This document shows positions 1-10,133 of a stretch of DNA of 64,000 nucleotides, in pieces. The position numbers and the translations under genes are program-made. The notes beneath the pieces were generated by a model, which saw only the letters and a program-made list of their open reading frames with translations, was not told where the DNA came from and did not search any database. Every line of letters starts with the position of its first letter. Position 1 is the stretch's first letter. Source of the stretch: Hyphococcus luteus (lineage in GTDB: Bacteria > Pseudomonadota > Alphaproteobacteria > Caulobacterales > Parvularculaceae); the NCBI RefSeq assembly GCF_002943565.1, contig NZ_PJCH01000011.1:124001-188000 (forward strand), read 5' to 3'.

Positions 1-95
1 GCGCTCACATCGGCGCCGCCGTCGCGGTCTTTTGCGATGAAGGCGTCGAAGGCGGCGGCGAAACCGGAATCGCTACTATCGAGGCGCTGGGCCAT
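1..95 (-). CDS. hisD: Histidinol dehydrogenase, N-terminal fragment (truncated by window edge)
   Basis: Only the first 31 codons are inside the window, starting at the ATG at 95-93 and running off the left edge. The peptide begins MAQRLDSSDSGF and continues with an FDAFIAKDRDGGADV-like stretch. That matches the start of HisD, where a Phe-rich helix precedes a charged segment ending in a D-V pair. HisD makes the last two oxidation steps of histidine synthesis. The gene order murA, DUF2948, hisD on one strand is a common alphaproteobacterial arrangement and supports the call. The gap to the DUF2948 stop is only 4 bases, so the genes are probably co-transcribed. Identity rests on a short fragment plus context. 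Confidence 0.7.
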   Translation of the reverse strand, partial: MAQRLDSSDSGFAAAFDAFIAKDRDGGADVS

Positions 96-99
96 GAGC

Positions 100-552
100 C
101 TACTCTTCATGCTCCGGCTTGGCGCGGGTGCGCCAGGGATCGGACATGTCCGAGAGATAAGCGTTGACGCTTTCCACTTCCAGCCGCACCGCGCCGCCGC
201 CAGCGAAATCGAGCGTGATGGCGCCCGCTCCGTCCTCGCTCTCCTCAAAGCGGATCGCCAGAAGCTCCACCACCGCATCCTTGGCGTCGGTGCGCAGATT
301 CTGGAATTTCGTGGATTTCACATCGTCGAAATGAACGCCCGCGCGCACCCGCGCGAAGGGTCCGCGTTTCCGGTCGGCGGCGCATTCCCAGCAAAAGCGG
401 TTGGCGACAAAGGCGAAACGCCGCTGATCGGGCAGGAAGGCGAAATCGCCGAGCTTGGCCACCGCATCCTGCAGGACAGTGGAGATAATCGCGAGATCCT
501 CCCCGTCCCCGGCCATCAGCCGCAAGGGTTTATAGTCTTTCAGGGAAGCCAA
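100..552 (-). CDS. DUF2948 family protein
   Basis: A 150-residue cytosolic protein of unknown function, recognisable as DUF2948 by the LRLMAGDGEDLAIIS start, the LGDFAFLP segment and the RVRAGVHFDDV stretch. I prefer a TTG start at 552-550 because AGGAGAG lies six bases upstream. The longer ATG form at 597 would overlap the murA coding end by 34 bases and adds residues not typical of the family. It sits between murA and hisD, as in many alphaproteobacteria. The family has no established activity, and nothing in the sequence suggests catalytic residues or membrane segments. Confidence 0.8.
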   Translation of the reverse strand: MASLKDYKPLRLMAGDGEDLAIISTVLQDAVAKLGDFAFLPDQRRFAFVANRFCWECAADRKRGPFARVRAGVHFDDVKSTKFQNLRTDAKDAVVELLAIRFEESEDGAGAITLDFAGGGAVRLEVESVNAYLSDMSDPWRTRAKPEHEE

Positions 553-563
553 GCCGGTCTCTC

Positions 564-1822
<1,259 letters not shown>

Positions 1823-1823
<1 letters not shown>

Positions 1824-2050
1824 TATCTGTCTTTCTCGTCCGCAGACTCATCCTCGTTCGAAGCCCCGGCGCCGCCCGCCTTGCGCCGGCGCAGATTGGC
1901 GCGCAAGGCTTCGGCGAGACGGGCTTCGCGGTCTGCACTCTTGGCGGCGCTTTTCACACCCTTAGGCTTTGTCTCATGTTTGGATTGTCCGCCCGGCTTT
2001 TTCTGGGCGGCGGTCTGGCGATCCTGCGGTTTTTCCTCGTTTTCCGGCAT
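1823..2050 (-). CDS. Small charged protein of unknown function
   Basis: I do not recognise a named family. From the ATG at 2050 it would encode 75 residues beginning [11 protein letters not shown]. The N-terminal half is hydrophilic and lysine-rich, followed by a probable helix ([17 protein letters not shown]) and an acidic tail. Similar short proteins with an [10 protein letters not shown] helix occur next to alphaproteobacterial genes, but their role is unknown to me. Its TAA stop shares a base with the murA ATG, which is the best argument that it is translated. An upstream in-frame ATG at 2101 would add 17 residues; no strong ribosome binding site separates the two choices. Confidence 0.6.
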
Positions 2051-2154
2051 AAGACCGGGACTTAAAGGCCTTGGCGCCCGATCCGTCAAGCAGCGGCGCA
2101 AGGCCGCTGCGCGCCGGGCTTTTCTCCCGCAAAAGAGGCGGTTAGAGAACCTTT

Positions 2155-2610
2155 ATGCGCCCGCCCGCCCCCCTCTCCGGCGATCCGTCCGCCGCCCTCT
2201 CCTTCGAGACGGCGGTAATGACCGTCCGCACCGCCGAGGCCGGCGACATCGACGAACTCGGGCATGTGAACAACGCCGTCTATCTCATCTGGGCCCAGGA
2301 CATCGCCACCGCCCACTGGCGCTATGTGGCGCCCCCGAAAATGCAGGAAGAGCTGGTCTGGGTCGCCCTCCGGCACGAGATCGATTATCGCGACCAGGTG
2401 GTCGAGGGCGAGAGTGTGGAGGTGCGCACATGGCTGGGCCGGGCCTCGGGGCCGCGTTTCATCCGCAATGTCGACATCAGAAAGCCCGGCGCCGCCCGGT
2501 TTTCCGCCAAGGTCGAAACCGACTGGTGCCTGATCGACGCCAAAACCCGCAAGCCGAAGCGGATAGGGCCGGAGATTCTCGCGCTTTTCGGGGTCATTAA
2601 GACTGATTAG
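2155..2610 (+). CDS. Acyl-CoA thioesterase, hotdog fold (4HBT/FadM type)
   Basis: A 151-residue single-domain hotdog thioesterase expected to hydrolyse acyl-CoA or aryl-CoA in the cytosol. The diagnostic piece is the GHVNNAVYLIWAQDIATAHW segment, in which the usual catalytic Asp region reads DIDELGHVNN (around residues 29-38). The EIDYRDQVVEGESVEVRTW strand pair follows at about residues 75-95. The substrate cannot be read from sequence. A downstream ATG at codon 22 (MTVRTAEAGD) is an alternative start that still keeps the whole domain. The gene is alone on its strand, diverging from the murA cluster. Confidence 0.85.
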   Translation: MRPPAPLSGDPSAALSFETAVMTVRTAEAGDIDELGHVNNAVYLIWAQDIATAHWRYVAPPKMQEELVWVALRHEIDYRDQVVEGESVEVRTWLGRASGPRFIRNVDIRKPGAARFSAKVETDWCLIDAKTRKPKRIGPEILALFGVIKTD

Positions 2611-2811
2611 AATTTTGCCGCGGCTGGCGTTTTCATAACGCGCCTCCAGCACATTTTCACGCCGCTTCTTCAAGCACAGTATCATAAATCTTTAATCGGC
2701 TCGTCGCAGGATTGTTACCAAACGCGAAAATAGTGCGCGCGCGTTTGGACGTTCCAAACGAACGACATGGGGCTGGGGGTCCAGCTCTGTCTTATCCTAC
2801 ATCGGGAGAAT
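2611..2811 (+). promoter_or_regulatory. Control region of PhoX-like gene with alternative dyads
   Basis: This 200-base leader holds an inverted repeat with arms CGTTTGG at 2742-2748 and CCAAACG at 2754-2760. The first arm can also pair with an upstream arm CCAAACGCG at 2718-2726 (partner 2740-2748), so the two hairpins exclude each other. Further upstream, 2679-2696 resembles a Pho box: GTATCAT, AAAT, CTTTAAT matches the CTGTCAT-N4-CTGTCAT pattern at about 14 of 18 positions, but AT-rich composition inflates that score. A good ribosome binding site (GGGAG) precedes the chosen ATG at 2812. Confidence 0.35.
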
Positions 2812-4332
2812 ATGATGTTGAAACTGTCAGCAACGCTCATGATGAGCGCGTGCTTCATTGCGTCCGCCACTGCGGCGAATGCAGGCGATTATCATTCGCC
2901 AAACGACTTCCATCGTTCGTCAGACGACTTCGGCTCTTTCGCCGAAAACCTGCTGGCAGCGAAATCAATACAATATTTTGGCGTAGTCGCCCCTTTGGAA
3001 ACCTCTTCCACAGACAATATTTCCAAAGCCGAGGCGCAAACCGCGAGCGACACCGTCGAATTGGCCAAAGGACTTAGCGCACGCTTCCTCACCCGTTTTG
3101 CGGCGAACGACGCCGACATGTTTTCGTTCTATCCGAAGAACAATCCGACGCATGTGGTATTTTGCATCGAAAACAGCCGCGCTACGGATGCAGCCGGACG
3201 CCCGGTCAATGAATCGCTGCAGACAATCAATCTCAAGACCGGCGAAGTCGCCACCATTGCTTACGGCTTGAACCGTTGCGACGGCATTCGCACGACCGAC
3301 TGGGGAACTGTTCTTGCGACCGAAGAAACCGGCGACGGCGGTGCGTATGAATTCCTCAACCCCTTGAGCGGCAAAGTCGCCTATGTGCTGGACCGCGGCG
3401 CGCCCGGCATGCCGGCGACTATCGTCAACGCCAGCGGCGATGACGCCACAGGCTTCATGGTCAAACGCCACAATCTCGGCGCAGTAAGCTGGGAAGGCCT
3501 TGCAGTCCTCGATAATGGCGTTGTTTATTATGGCGACGAACTCCGTCCGGGCACCGGCGAAGCGGATAAAGACGGCGGCGCGCTGTTCAAGTTCGTGCCC
3601 GCAACTGCGCGGAGCGCATCCAGCAACATTAGCAACCTTCAGCAATCGCCTCTCGTCAATGGCTTTAATTACGCCTTCCGCGCCTCCTGCACTACACGGG
3701 TTCAGTACGGCCAGGGATGCGAAATCGGCAATGGCGACTGGGTTTCTGTCTCGGCTGCATTCGCGCGCGACGATGCGGATGAAGCAGGCGCGACAGGCTA
3801 TTACCGTCCGGAAGACCTGCATCTTGACCCGGTCTATGACGGAGACGGCGTTCGCTTCTGCTGGGCCAACACTGGCAATCGCGGAGCCCAAAACTGGGGC
3901 GAAGTCGTCTGCGGCGTGGACTATGCGCCTCTCACGGCGGCCACAGGCGAACTGACGACAGTTGTAAACCGCTTCGTTGAAGGCGACACCGAACTGAACG
4001 CGCCTGACAATCTGGCCTTCCAGCCGGTCACAGGCAATCTGTATGTCATCGAGGACAACAGAAATGGCGATGTGTGGGCGTGCCTGCCGGATGGAGATGA
4101 TCGCGACATTAAAACGGATGGATGCATCCGCATTCTGTCCGTCAGAGACCAGTCTGCAGAGCCGACCGGCTTTGGATTCTCCGATGACGGTTCCTATGCT
4201 ATCCTGTCAATTCAGCACTCGGCGCCGGACGCGCTCGGGGAATATGATGATATTGTCGTTATTGAAGGGTTCAAAATGAAGCCTTCTCATCACCGCCGCA
4301 GACATCATCACGGCTGGGGCTGGAATCGCTAA
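2812..4332 (+). CDS. Exported PhoX-like (DUF839) protein
   Basis: A 506-residue exported protein of the DUF839/PhoX beta-propeller family, which includes calcium-dependent alkaline phosphatases. The start is the ATG at 2812, seven bases after GGGAG, giving a signal peptide (LSATLMMSACFIASATAANA). Family signatures are WEGLAVLDNGVVYYGDE, the GYYRPEDLHLDPV stretch with Arg-Pro-Glu-Asp, and LNAPDNLAFQPVTGNLYVIEDN. The C-terminus is rich in His and Arg, possibly a metal-binding tail. Phosphatase activity is inference; other DUF839 proteins lack it. GC content looks lower than in the neighbours, and the gene is flanked by its own promoter region and terminator, so it may be a transferred single-gene unit. 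Confidence 0.75.
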   Translation: MMLKLSATLMMSACFIASATAANAGDYHSPNDFHRSSDDFGSFAENLLAAKSIQYFGVVAPLETSSTDNISKAEAQTASDTVELAKGLSARFLTRFAANDADMFSFYPKNNPTHVVFCIENSRATDAAGRPVNESLQTINLKTGEVATIAYGLNRCDGIRTTDWGTVLATEETGDGGAYEFLNPLSGKVAYVLDRGAPGMPATIVNASGDDATGFMVKRHNLGAVSWEGLAVLDNGVVYYGDELRPGTGEADKDGGALFKFVPATARSASSNISNLQQSPLVNGFNYAFRASCTTRVQYGQGCEIGNGDWVSVSAAFARDDADEAGATGYYRPEDLHLDPVYDGDGVRFCWANTGNRGAQNWGEVVCGVDYAPLTAATGELTTVVNRFVEGDTELNAPDNLAFQPVTGNLYVIEDNRNGDVWACLPDGDDRDIKTDGCIRILSVRDQSAEPTGFGFSDDGSYAILSIQHSAPDALGEYDDIVVIEGFKMKPSHHRRRHHHGWGWNR

Positions 4333-4366
4333 TCATCGCCAGCTGATTGACCTGAATATTGGTTTG

Positions 4367-4400
4367 AAGAGAGCCTGGAAAATCCAGGCTCTCTTTTTTT
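4367..4400 (+). terminator. Rho-independent terminator of PhoX-like gene
   Basis: A perfect 12-bp stem (4367-4378 with 4384-4395) closes a 5-base loop and runs into a T tract. It lies 35 bases after the PhoX-like stop codon. Confidence 0.9.
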
Positions 4401-4549
4401 CCAGTATCGTCTTAAGCGCGGAGCGCAAGTTAATGGCGCTTGGTGGAAGAGGTTATTTGAATACTGACCCAAACGTCCGACCGGACGCCGGCCAGTCAGG
4501 CCGTCCACCGGAGGCGTGAGCGAAACGAACTGCCGCGAGATATGGAAAA

Positions 4550-4624
4550 TGGTGCTGCCGGTGAGAATTGAACTCACGGCCTCTCCCTTACCAAGGGAGT
4601 GCTCTACCCCTGAGCTACGGCAGC
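4550..4624 (-). tRNA. tRNA-Thr (anticodon GGT)
   Basis: The minus strand folds as a complete cloverleaf. The acceptor arm is GCTGCCG paired with CGGCAGC, and T8-A9 precede the GCTC/GAGC D stem. The anticodon stem CTCCC/GGGAG carries the loop TTGGTAA, so the anticodon is GGT and reads ACC/ACT threonine codons. The T stem is GTGAG/CTCAC with TTCAATT in the loop. The discriminator is A, and CCA is encoded (4552-4550). It stands alone between the PhoX-like gene and hisG, with no neighbouring tRNA and no visible attachment-site duplication. Confidence 0.97.
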
Positions 4625-4741
4625 AAATGGGCGCAAAGGCCTAAAAAGAGGCGGCGGTATAGCGCGGGACGTTCGCCTTGGGAAGCCGCCGAAGCCAAAA
4701 ATCAGCCCCACCCCGCCGCCCTTTTTGCTGCAAATTAAGCC

Positions 4742-5629
4742 TCAAGCCATCATCTTTTCGATCGGCAGGACGAGGATCGCGCTGGCGCCGAGCTTTTTGA
4801 GCTCCTCGAGCGTGTCCCAGAAGACGCTTTCCCGACAGACCGCGTGAATGGCGACTTTTTCCGGATTGCCGGCGAGCTCCAGGATGGTCGGCGAGTCGGC
4901 GCCGGGCAGGAACTCGGTGATCGCCGGCACCGCCGAGCGCGGGGCATTCATCATGACATATTTGGCGTCTTTCGAGGTCATGACGCCCTTGATGCGCTTT
5001 AACAGCGCCTCGAACATCGCCTGCTTTTCCGGAGAGAATTCCTGCCGGTTGCGGATCAGCACCGCTTCGGATTCAAAAACGGTCGCCACCGGCTTTAACC
5101 CGTTGGCGTCGAGCGTCGCACCGGTGGAGACGATGTCGCAGACCGCATCGGCGATCTTGAGGCGCGGTGCGACTTCGACCGAGCCTTTCATCATGACGAC
5201 CTTCGCATTCACGCCTTGACGCGCCAGCCAGGCGCGGGTCAGCGCCGGATAGGAGGTGGCGATGCGCTTTCCTTCAAGCATCAAAGAGCCGTCAAAACAC
5301 CATTCCTTCGGCGCCGCCAGCATTAGCCTGCAGTGGGCGAAGCCGAGTTTCATCACCTCTTCGGCCGGCGCCTCGTGGCTTTCATTGAGGATTTCCTCTT
5401 CGAAGACATTCTGGCCGATAATGCCGATGTCGCAGGCGTCATCGGCGACGAATTCGGGAATATCGTCATCGCGCAGGAGCAGAATGTCGATGGGCATTTC
5501 CTGCACGCGTCCGTAAAGCTTGTCGCGCCCGCGCGAGACCGAAAGCCCGCAGCTTTTCAACAAGTCGAAACTGCCGTCGGAGAGGCGGCCCGATTTCTGG
5601 ATGGCGATACGCAATCTCTGTTCGCTCAT
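4742..5629 (-). CDS. hisG: ATP phosphoribosyltransferase (long form)
   Basis: HisG condenses ATP with phosphoribosyl pyrophosphate, the first and usually histidine-inhibited step of histidine synthesis. At 295 residues it is the long, self-sufficient form (E. coli type), with a catalytic region opening LRIAIQKSGRLSDGSF and containing DDIPEFVADDACDIGIIGQNV. The C-terminal portion (about 225-295) fits the regulatory ACT-like domain, so no HisZ partner is needed. The start codon overlaps the stop of the upstream TrpR-family regulator (ATGA), suggesting a two-gene operon controlled from the palindrome at 6022-6043. Confidence 0.95.
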   Translation of the reverse strand: MSEQRLRIAIQKSGRLSDGSFDLLKSCGLSVSRGRDKLYGRVQEMPIDILLLRDDDIPEFVADDACDIGIIGQNVFEEEILNESHEAPAEEVMKLGFAHCRLMLAAPKEWCFDGSLMLEGKRIATSYPALTRAWLARQGVNAKVVMMKGSVEVAPRLKIADAVCDIVSTGATLDANGLKPVATVFESEAVLIRNRQEFSPEKQAMFEALLKRIKGVMTSKDAKYVMMNAPRSAVPAITEFLPGADSPTILELAGNPEKVAIHAVCRESVFWDTLEELKKLGASAILVLPIEKMMA

Positions 5630-5955
5630 GTCGTCGTTCTTTCCTTCTGGAGACGGTCAAGGACCAGGCGGTAGCCCTGATGTCTTTCTTCCCGCAAAAA
5701 CCGCGCGACCCGCGCGATGGTCGTGGTGGAGGCGCCGGTGGCGGCGGCGATGTCGCGATAGGAATGGCCGCCCTCGTCCAGCATGCGGGCGATGCGCCAG
5801 CGCTCGGCGAAGGACTCGAGCTCGCCCGGGGTCGCCAGGTCGCGCAGGAAGCGCGCCGCCTCCGTCCCGCTTTCAAGGCTGGAAAACGCGTCGAAAAGCG
5901 CCTTCTCATCCGCCGCGCGGATGGATTTGACGTCGCGTTTCGCCGGTCCCCTCAC
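5626..5955 (-). CDS. TrpR-family (YerC/YecD-type) regulator, probable histidine repressor
   Basis: A 109-residue DNA-binding protein of the TrpR/YerC-YecD family. Residues about 44-90 form the helical DNA-binding core, with the helix-turn-helix HSYRDIAAATGASTTTIARV. The GTG start at 5955 follows an AGAGAG box. Its stop overlaps hisG by four bases, so the two are coupled. As I recall, members of this family have been proposed as histidine-biosynthesis regulators (HisR) in Firmicutes; applying that here is inference from the hisG overlap and the operator over its own promoter. I cannot see from sequence whether histidine is the corepressor. Confidence 0.85.
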   Translation of the reverse strand: MRGPAKRDVKSIRAADEKALFDAFSSLESGTEAARFLRDLATPGELESFAERWRIARMLDEGGHSYRDIAAATGASTTTIARVARFLREERHQGYRLVLDRLQKERTTT

Positions 5956-6021
5956 CTTTGCTCTCTTTCTGTCGCCCTGGGCCGTCAGCCCGATTTCAGG
6001 GGGCGGTTGATCGTTGTATCA

Positions 6022-6043
6022 CTGTATTAATACGCTAATACAG
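6022..6043 (-). promoter_or_regulatory. Perfect palindromic operator over the regulator-hisG promoter
   Basis: Eight-base arms CTGTATTA and TAATACAG flank a 6-base centre. The dyad fully covers the predicted -10 box of the minus-strand promoter and lies 67 bases upstream of the regulator start codon. It is the obvious candidate operator for the TrpR-family repressor it precedes. Confidence 0.75.
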
Positions 6044-6062
6044 TCGACAGCAATGATGTCAA
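6035..6062 (-). promoter_or_regulatory. Sigma70-type promoter for regulator-hisG operon
   Basis: On the minus strand, TTGACA (6062-6057) and TATTAG (6040-6035) are separated by 16 bases. The -35 is a perfect consensus match, and the -10 lies inside the palindrome. Confidence 0.7.
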
Positions 6063-6146
6063 GCGTCATTTTGGATGCCAAGGCGGGAGGCGCGCCTGCC
6101 GCACGCCGCCAGAGGAGAGTAGCAAAATCGGAAAAAGCGGCGGGCC

Positions 6147-8735
6147 TCAGCCGGCTTCAGCGCCGCTCTTTTGCGGTTCGTCGCCGAGCCAGCGTTCGAA
6201 CACCTCCTCCACGAAGGACTTTTTGATCGGCTTGGCTAGAAAATCGTCCATGCCCGCCTTGCGGCAGCGTTCGCGGTCTTCGTCGAGCACATGCGCCGTG
6301 GTTGCGACGATGGGCGTTCGCAGAAGATTGGCCTCGGTTTCGTAAGAACGAATCCGGGCCGTCGCCTCAAACCCGTCCATGACCGGCATAGACAGATCCA
6401 TCATGACAATGGCCGGCGCATGCTGTTTGAACAGGTCGATAGCCTGCTCGCCATTTTCAGCGACGATGACTTCAAATTCGTTGTCGTCGATATATTTGGT
6501 GAGCACCATCCGGTTCACCATATTATCCTCGGCGATCAGTACTTTTGTGCGACCTTCATTCGCCGGAAGCGCCGGTGCAGACTCTGCCGGTTGTTCCTCG
6601 ACGATTTTCTTCTCAAGCAGACGCGGCGCGCGGTCATTGAAAACTTGCACCAGCACGTCCATGACCTTGGAGGGGCGGACCGGCTTCGACAGGAAGGCGG
6701 CGACCGAAACGTCGTCAGACTTTTCCATGACGGCGCTGTCGTCCACGGAAGAAAGAATGACGACTGGAATATCGGCGAACCTGGCGTCGGTCTGAATGCG
6801 TTTTGCAAGATCGATCCCGTCTTCTCCGGGCATCTGAAAATCGAGAATCAGCGCGTGAAACGGGTCTTCTTCCGACGCAGACTTCTCAAGCGACGCCATT
6901 GCCCGCAACGGATCGCCGACAATTGTGGAGCGGAAGCCCCAGCTGTCAAAAAGCTCCTGCAATATCCGCCGGTTGACCGCGTTGTCGTCAACGGCGAGAA
7001 GCCGCAAGCCGTCAAACGCCGATTTGTCCGGCGCCGGCATGGATTGGATCGTTTCGTCCGCCGGCATAGTCAAAGAGAACCAGAAGCGCGAGCCTTTGCC
7101 GACTTCGCTTTCGGCGCCGATTTCTCCGTTCATCAGCTCCACAATGTTCTTACAGATCGCAAGGCCGAGTCCGGTTCCGCCGAAACGCCGCGTATGCGAG
7201 CCGTCCGCCTGTTCGAATTTCTCGAACATGCGCGGGATCTCCCCGGACGGAATGCCGACGCCCGTGTCTTTGACGCTGAAACACAGGTTGAGATTCGACC
7301 CGTCGCGTTCGCCCGCGACGTCGACCAGGATATAGCCGTTGTCAGTAAACTTCACAGCATTGCCGATGAGGTTGCCGAGCACCTGGCGCAACCGCGAGTC
7401 GTCGCCGACGACGCCTTCGGGCAGACCGGGCGCATAGCGGACAATCAGCTCCAGATCCTTTTCGAGGGCGCGCGCCTGCATCATTGTCGCCGTTTCATAA
7501 ACCAGTTGACGCAGATTGAATGGCCTCGGCGTCAGACGAAACTTGCCGGCCTCGAGTTTTGCAAAGTCTAGAATGTCGTTAATGACGGTCATCAACGCAT
7601 TGCCCGACGAAACGATAATGGATGCAAGTTCGTGCTGGCGCTGATCAAGCTTGGTGTCGCTCAAGACCTCGGCCATGCCGAGGATGCCGTTCATGGGCGT
7701 CCTGATCTCATGGCTCATGGAGGCCAGAAATTCCGACTTCGCCACATTCGCCGCATCGGCGGCGATCCGCGCATTCATTAAAGGGCGAACGAGAATGCGA
7801 TGAATGACAAAGCCGAGCACGATGACCAGCAGCAGCGCGGCGGCGAAAGTCGCAATCACGGCCGAGGCCCTGAACTCGTGAAGGCTCTGAAACGCGGCGT
7901 GTTCGTTGACTGACAAAGCAAGATACCAGTCGACGGAAGGGATGGAGGGGATGCGCCGGAACACTACGATCTGCGGCTTATCCAAGTTTTTCAGATACTG
8001 GACTTCCTCGCCGATGACGGGACGGTCGCCCGGATAAGCGACGCCGATATCGCGGGAGACAAGGCGCCGGTCCGGATGAGCGAGGATTTTTCCGTCGCCG
8101 CTCACAAGAAATGCAAAGCCAAGACCGCCGATATTCGTCTGAGACAGGACCTCGCCAAGCGAGGCCGTCGAGAAATCGGCGCCGACAACGCCCATCAGTT
8201 CTTTTTCGCGATAGACCGGGGCGGCGACGGTGATCGTCTCCACATTGGTGGTGATGTCGAAATAAGGATCGGTCAACGTGGCCTGGCCCGACATCATGGC
8301 CGCTGCGTACCAGGGTCTTGTGCGTGGATCGTATTCCTCGGGCAGCGTGTCGTCGGGCGGCCAGATATGATAGCCGCCATTCACTTCGCCGAAATAGGTC
8401 CAGATAAAGGTGTCTTCATAGACCGGCTTGCGCACGATATCGACGGCGTCTTCACCGTCGAAACGTTCAGCGATGGAATCGGCGAGATTTTCAGCAAGCT
8501 GGATACGATGGGAAAGCCAGCTGTCTGCGCCCCAGGCGGTCGCGTCGCCAACCGTGTCGAGATATTTTTCGAGCTCGTTCTGGCGCAGGCGGTGTTCGTA
8601 AATGTCGTAATAGGTCGCAAAAACCGTAAAAACGAACACCACCGCGAAGGCGCCGGCGGCGAGCGCCATGATCATCAGCCTGATGCCGGACGGACCGGCA
8701 GCGCTCTTTTCATTCATCCCGCCGACAGACGACAT
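6147..8735 (-). CDS. Hybrid sensor histidine kinase with periplasmic Cache sensor and two receiver domains
   Basis: An 862-residue membrane sensor kinase. The order is TM1 (about 17-41), a periplasmic double-Cache-like domain (about 50-285), TM2 (about 290-312), HisKA with phospho-acceptor His342 in [10 protein letters not shown], HATPase (N box around 455-463, DTGVGIP at 490), receiver 1 (Asp632 in LDFQMP), and receiver 2 (Asp780 in MMDLSMP). The [19 protein letters not shown] stretch is typical of Cache domains that bind small organic ligands. The ATG at 8735 follows AAGGG. There is no Hpt domain in the protein and no partner regulator adjacent, so the output is unknown. It is transcribed alone. 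Confidence 0.92.
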   Translation of the reverse strand: MSSVGGMNEKSAAGPSGIRLMIMALAAGAFAVVFVFTVFATYYDIYEHRLRQNELEKYLDTVGDATAWGADSWLSHRIQLAENLADSIAERFDGEDAVDIVRKPVYEDTFIWTYFGEVNGGYHIWPPDDTLPEEYDPRTRPWYAAAMMSGQATLTDPYFDITTNVETITVAAPVYREKELMGVVGADFSTASLGEVLSQTNIGGLGFAFLVSGDGKILAHPDRRLVSRDIGVAYPGDRPVIGEEVQYLKNLDKPQIVVFRRIPSIPSVDWYLALSVNEHAAFQSLHEFRASAVIATFAAALLLVIVLGFVIHRILVRPLMNARIAADAANVAKSEFLASMSHEIRTPMNGILGMAEVLSDTKLDQRQHELASIIVSSGNALMTVINDILDFAKLEAGKFRLTPRPFNLRQLVYETATMMQARALEKDLELIVRYAPGLPEGVVGDDSRLRQVLGNLIGNAVKFTDNGYILVDVAGERDGSNLNLCFSVKDTGVGIPSGEIPRMFEKFEQADGSHTRRFGGTGLGLAICKNIVELMNGEIGAESEVGKGSRFWFSLTMPADETIQSMPAPDKSAFDGLRLLAVDDNAVNRRILQELFDSWGFRSTIVGDPLRAMASLEKSASEEDPFHALILDFQMPGEDGIDLAKRIQTDARFADIPVVILSSVDDSAVMEKSDDVSVAAFLSKPVRPSKVMDVLVQVFNDRAPRLLEKKIVEEQPAESAPALPANEGRTKVLIAEDNMVNRMVLTKYIDDNEFEVIVAENGEQAIDLFKQHAPAIVMMDLSMPVMDGFEATARIRSYETEANLLRTPIVATTAHVLDEDRERCRKAGMDDFLAKPIKKSFVEEVFERWLGDEPQKSGAEAG

Positions 8736-9419
8736 TACGCACCCTTGAGAGTTTTAGGCCGGCCCCCTTTCGTCAGACAGTAGCGGGCGATGGTTAACAG
8801 CCGCCTTCCGCGCATGCGGTTGCAAAACAAAAACGAGCCCCCCCCCGAAAAGTCGTCGTTTCGACAATCAAACTTTACGGGTTTGTTAATCCGCCCGCAG
8901 ACGATTCTCGACGCCCGGCGGCGTCTCGGTCTGGGCGCGCAAGATCGCCGGCCAGAGCGAGCCCCGCGCCGTCACACTGCAAATGCTCCCTCGCTGCGTC
9001 CTGAACCGCTCCCGGGGGCAGGGCTTCTCCGATCCGCACCTGGGTCGCCAGTTATTCGACCGGCGTTTCGTCCGCGGCGAAGCCGGTGGACGGCCCCGGC
9101 GCGCCAAGGCGCTTAAAAACCGTCATGGATATTCCCTTCCAGCACCCGGAGGCTGGGCGCATTCTGCCCCTGCCCGGAGGTCCGCGCCGACCCTCCCCAA
9201 CACAGTTGGCCGGGCCGGAAACGGGCGGAACCGCCGGCGCGCCGCCCAAAGGCCGGAAATCCCAGCCAAAAGGGCCCCAAAAGCCCTAAATTACGCGCTT
9301 GCGGTCCTCGGGGCTTTCCTCTATAGACCGCCGCTCAATCAGGAATTTCCCGCCGCCGCGGGAGCCCGAAAGAGAGGCTCCCCGCTGCGGCGCTTTTTGC
9401 GCGAAGGACGCGGAGACCG
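8736..9419. other. 684-base gap: possible decayed small gene, otherwise no feature seen
   Basis: No intact gene is supported here. On the minus strand at 9123-9049, a good ribosome binding site (GGAAGGG) precedes an ATG opening a 24-codon frame (MTVFKRLGAPGPSTGFAADE). The frame stops and then stays readable in the same or a neighbouring frame for about 50 more codons to near 8886. This could be a broken small gene, but I find no family for it. The rplY promoter must also lie here; I could not place it. The rest is GC-rich and featureless to my reading. Confidence 0.3.
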
Positions 9420-10082
9420 ATGGCCGAGACCGACGTTTTTTACTGTGAAACCCGCGACAAGACGGGCACGGGCAACGCCCGGGCGGCCCGCCGCGACGGC
9501 TGGGTGCCGGCCGTTCTTTATGGCGGCGATCTTGATCCGGTGGCGGTCGCGCTCCGGGAAAACGAGGTCAAAAAGGCCTATGTCAACGGCCGCCTGCTTG
9601 CGCACCTCGCCAAAATCGACGTTCCCGGCGAAGACGGCCAGCAGCCGGTTATCGCCCGCGACGTGCAGGTGCACCCGGTCAAGGGCCATCTCGTCCATGT
9701 GGACCTGATGCGCGTCAATGAGAAAACCCGCATCGACGTGGCCGTTCCGGTCCGCTTCATCAACGAAGAAAGCTCGCCGGGTCTCAAAAAAGGCGGCGTC
9801 CTCAACGTCGTGCGCCACGATGTCGAAGTCTATGCGCCGGCGACCGCAATCCCGGAAGTCTTCGAAATCGACGTTTCCGGCCTTGAAATCGGCGACGGCA
9901 TCCATGCCTCGACGATCAACCTGCCTCAGGGCGTCACCTTCGTCATCACCGACCGCGACTTCACCATCGCGACCATCGCCGCGCCGTCGGCCCTGCGCTC
10001 CTCCGAAGACGAGGGCGAAGAAGCGGAAGGCGAGGCCGAGGGCGAAGAAGAATCCAAGGACGAAGGCGAGAAAGAGGAGTAA
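9420..10082 (+). CDS. rplY: 50S ribosomal protein L25 (general stress/CTC form)
   Basis: A 220-residue two-domain bL25 protein that binds 5S rRNA in the large subunit. Residues about 5-95 are the L25 RNA-binding domain, opening with CETRDKTGTGNARAARRDGWVPAVLYGG. Residues about 98-190 are the TL5/CTC beta domain (LKKGGVLNVVRHDVEVYAPA). The last 30 residues are an almost purely acidic Glu-rich tail, common in alphaproteobacterial copies. It leads a pth-ychF gene string; this order is common in the class. Confidence 0.96.
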   Translation: MAETDVFYCETRDKTGTGNARAARRDGWVPAVLYGGDLDPVAVALRENEVKKAYVNGRLLAHLAKIDVPGEDGQQPVIARDVQVHPVKGHLVHVDLMRVNEKTRIDVAVPVRFINEESSPGLKKGGVLNVVRHDVEVYAPATAIPEVFEIDVSGLEIGDGIHASTINLPQGVTFVITDRDFTIATIAAPSALRSSEDEGEEAEGEAEGEEESKDEGEKEE

Positions 10083-10133
10083 TCCCGCTCCCCTTTCCTT
10101 CCCCGCCGCCCCGCGGCCAGCCGGAGCGCGCGC

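Noticed and set aside
4550-4624. tRNA-Thr as an integration site for a mobile island
   Set aside because: No integrase, no repeated tRNA 3' end and no phage genes nearby.
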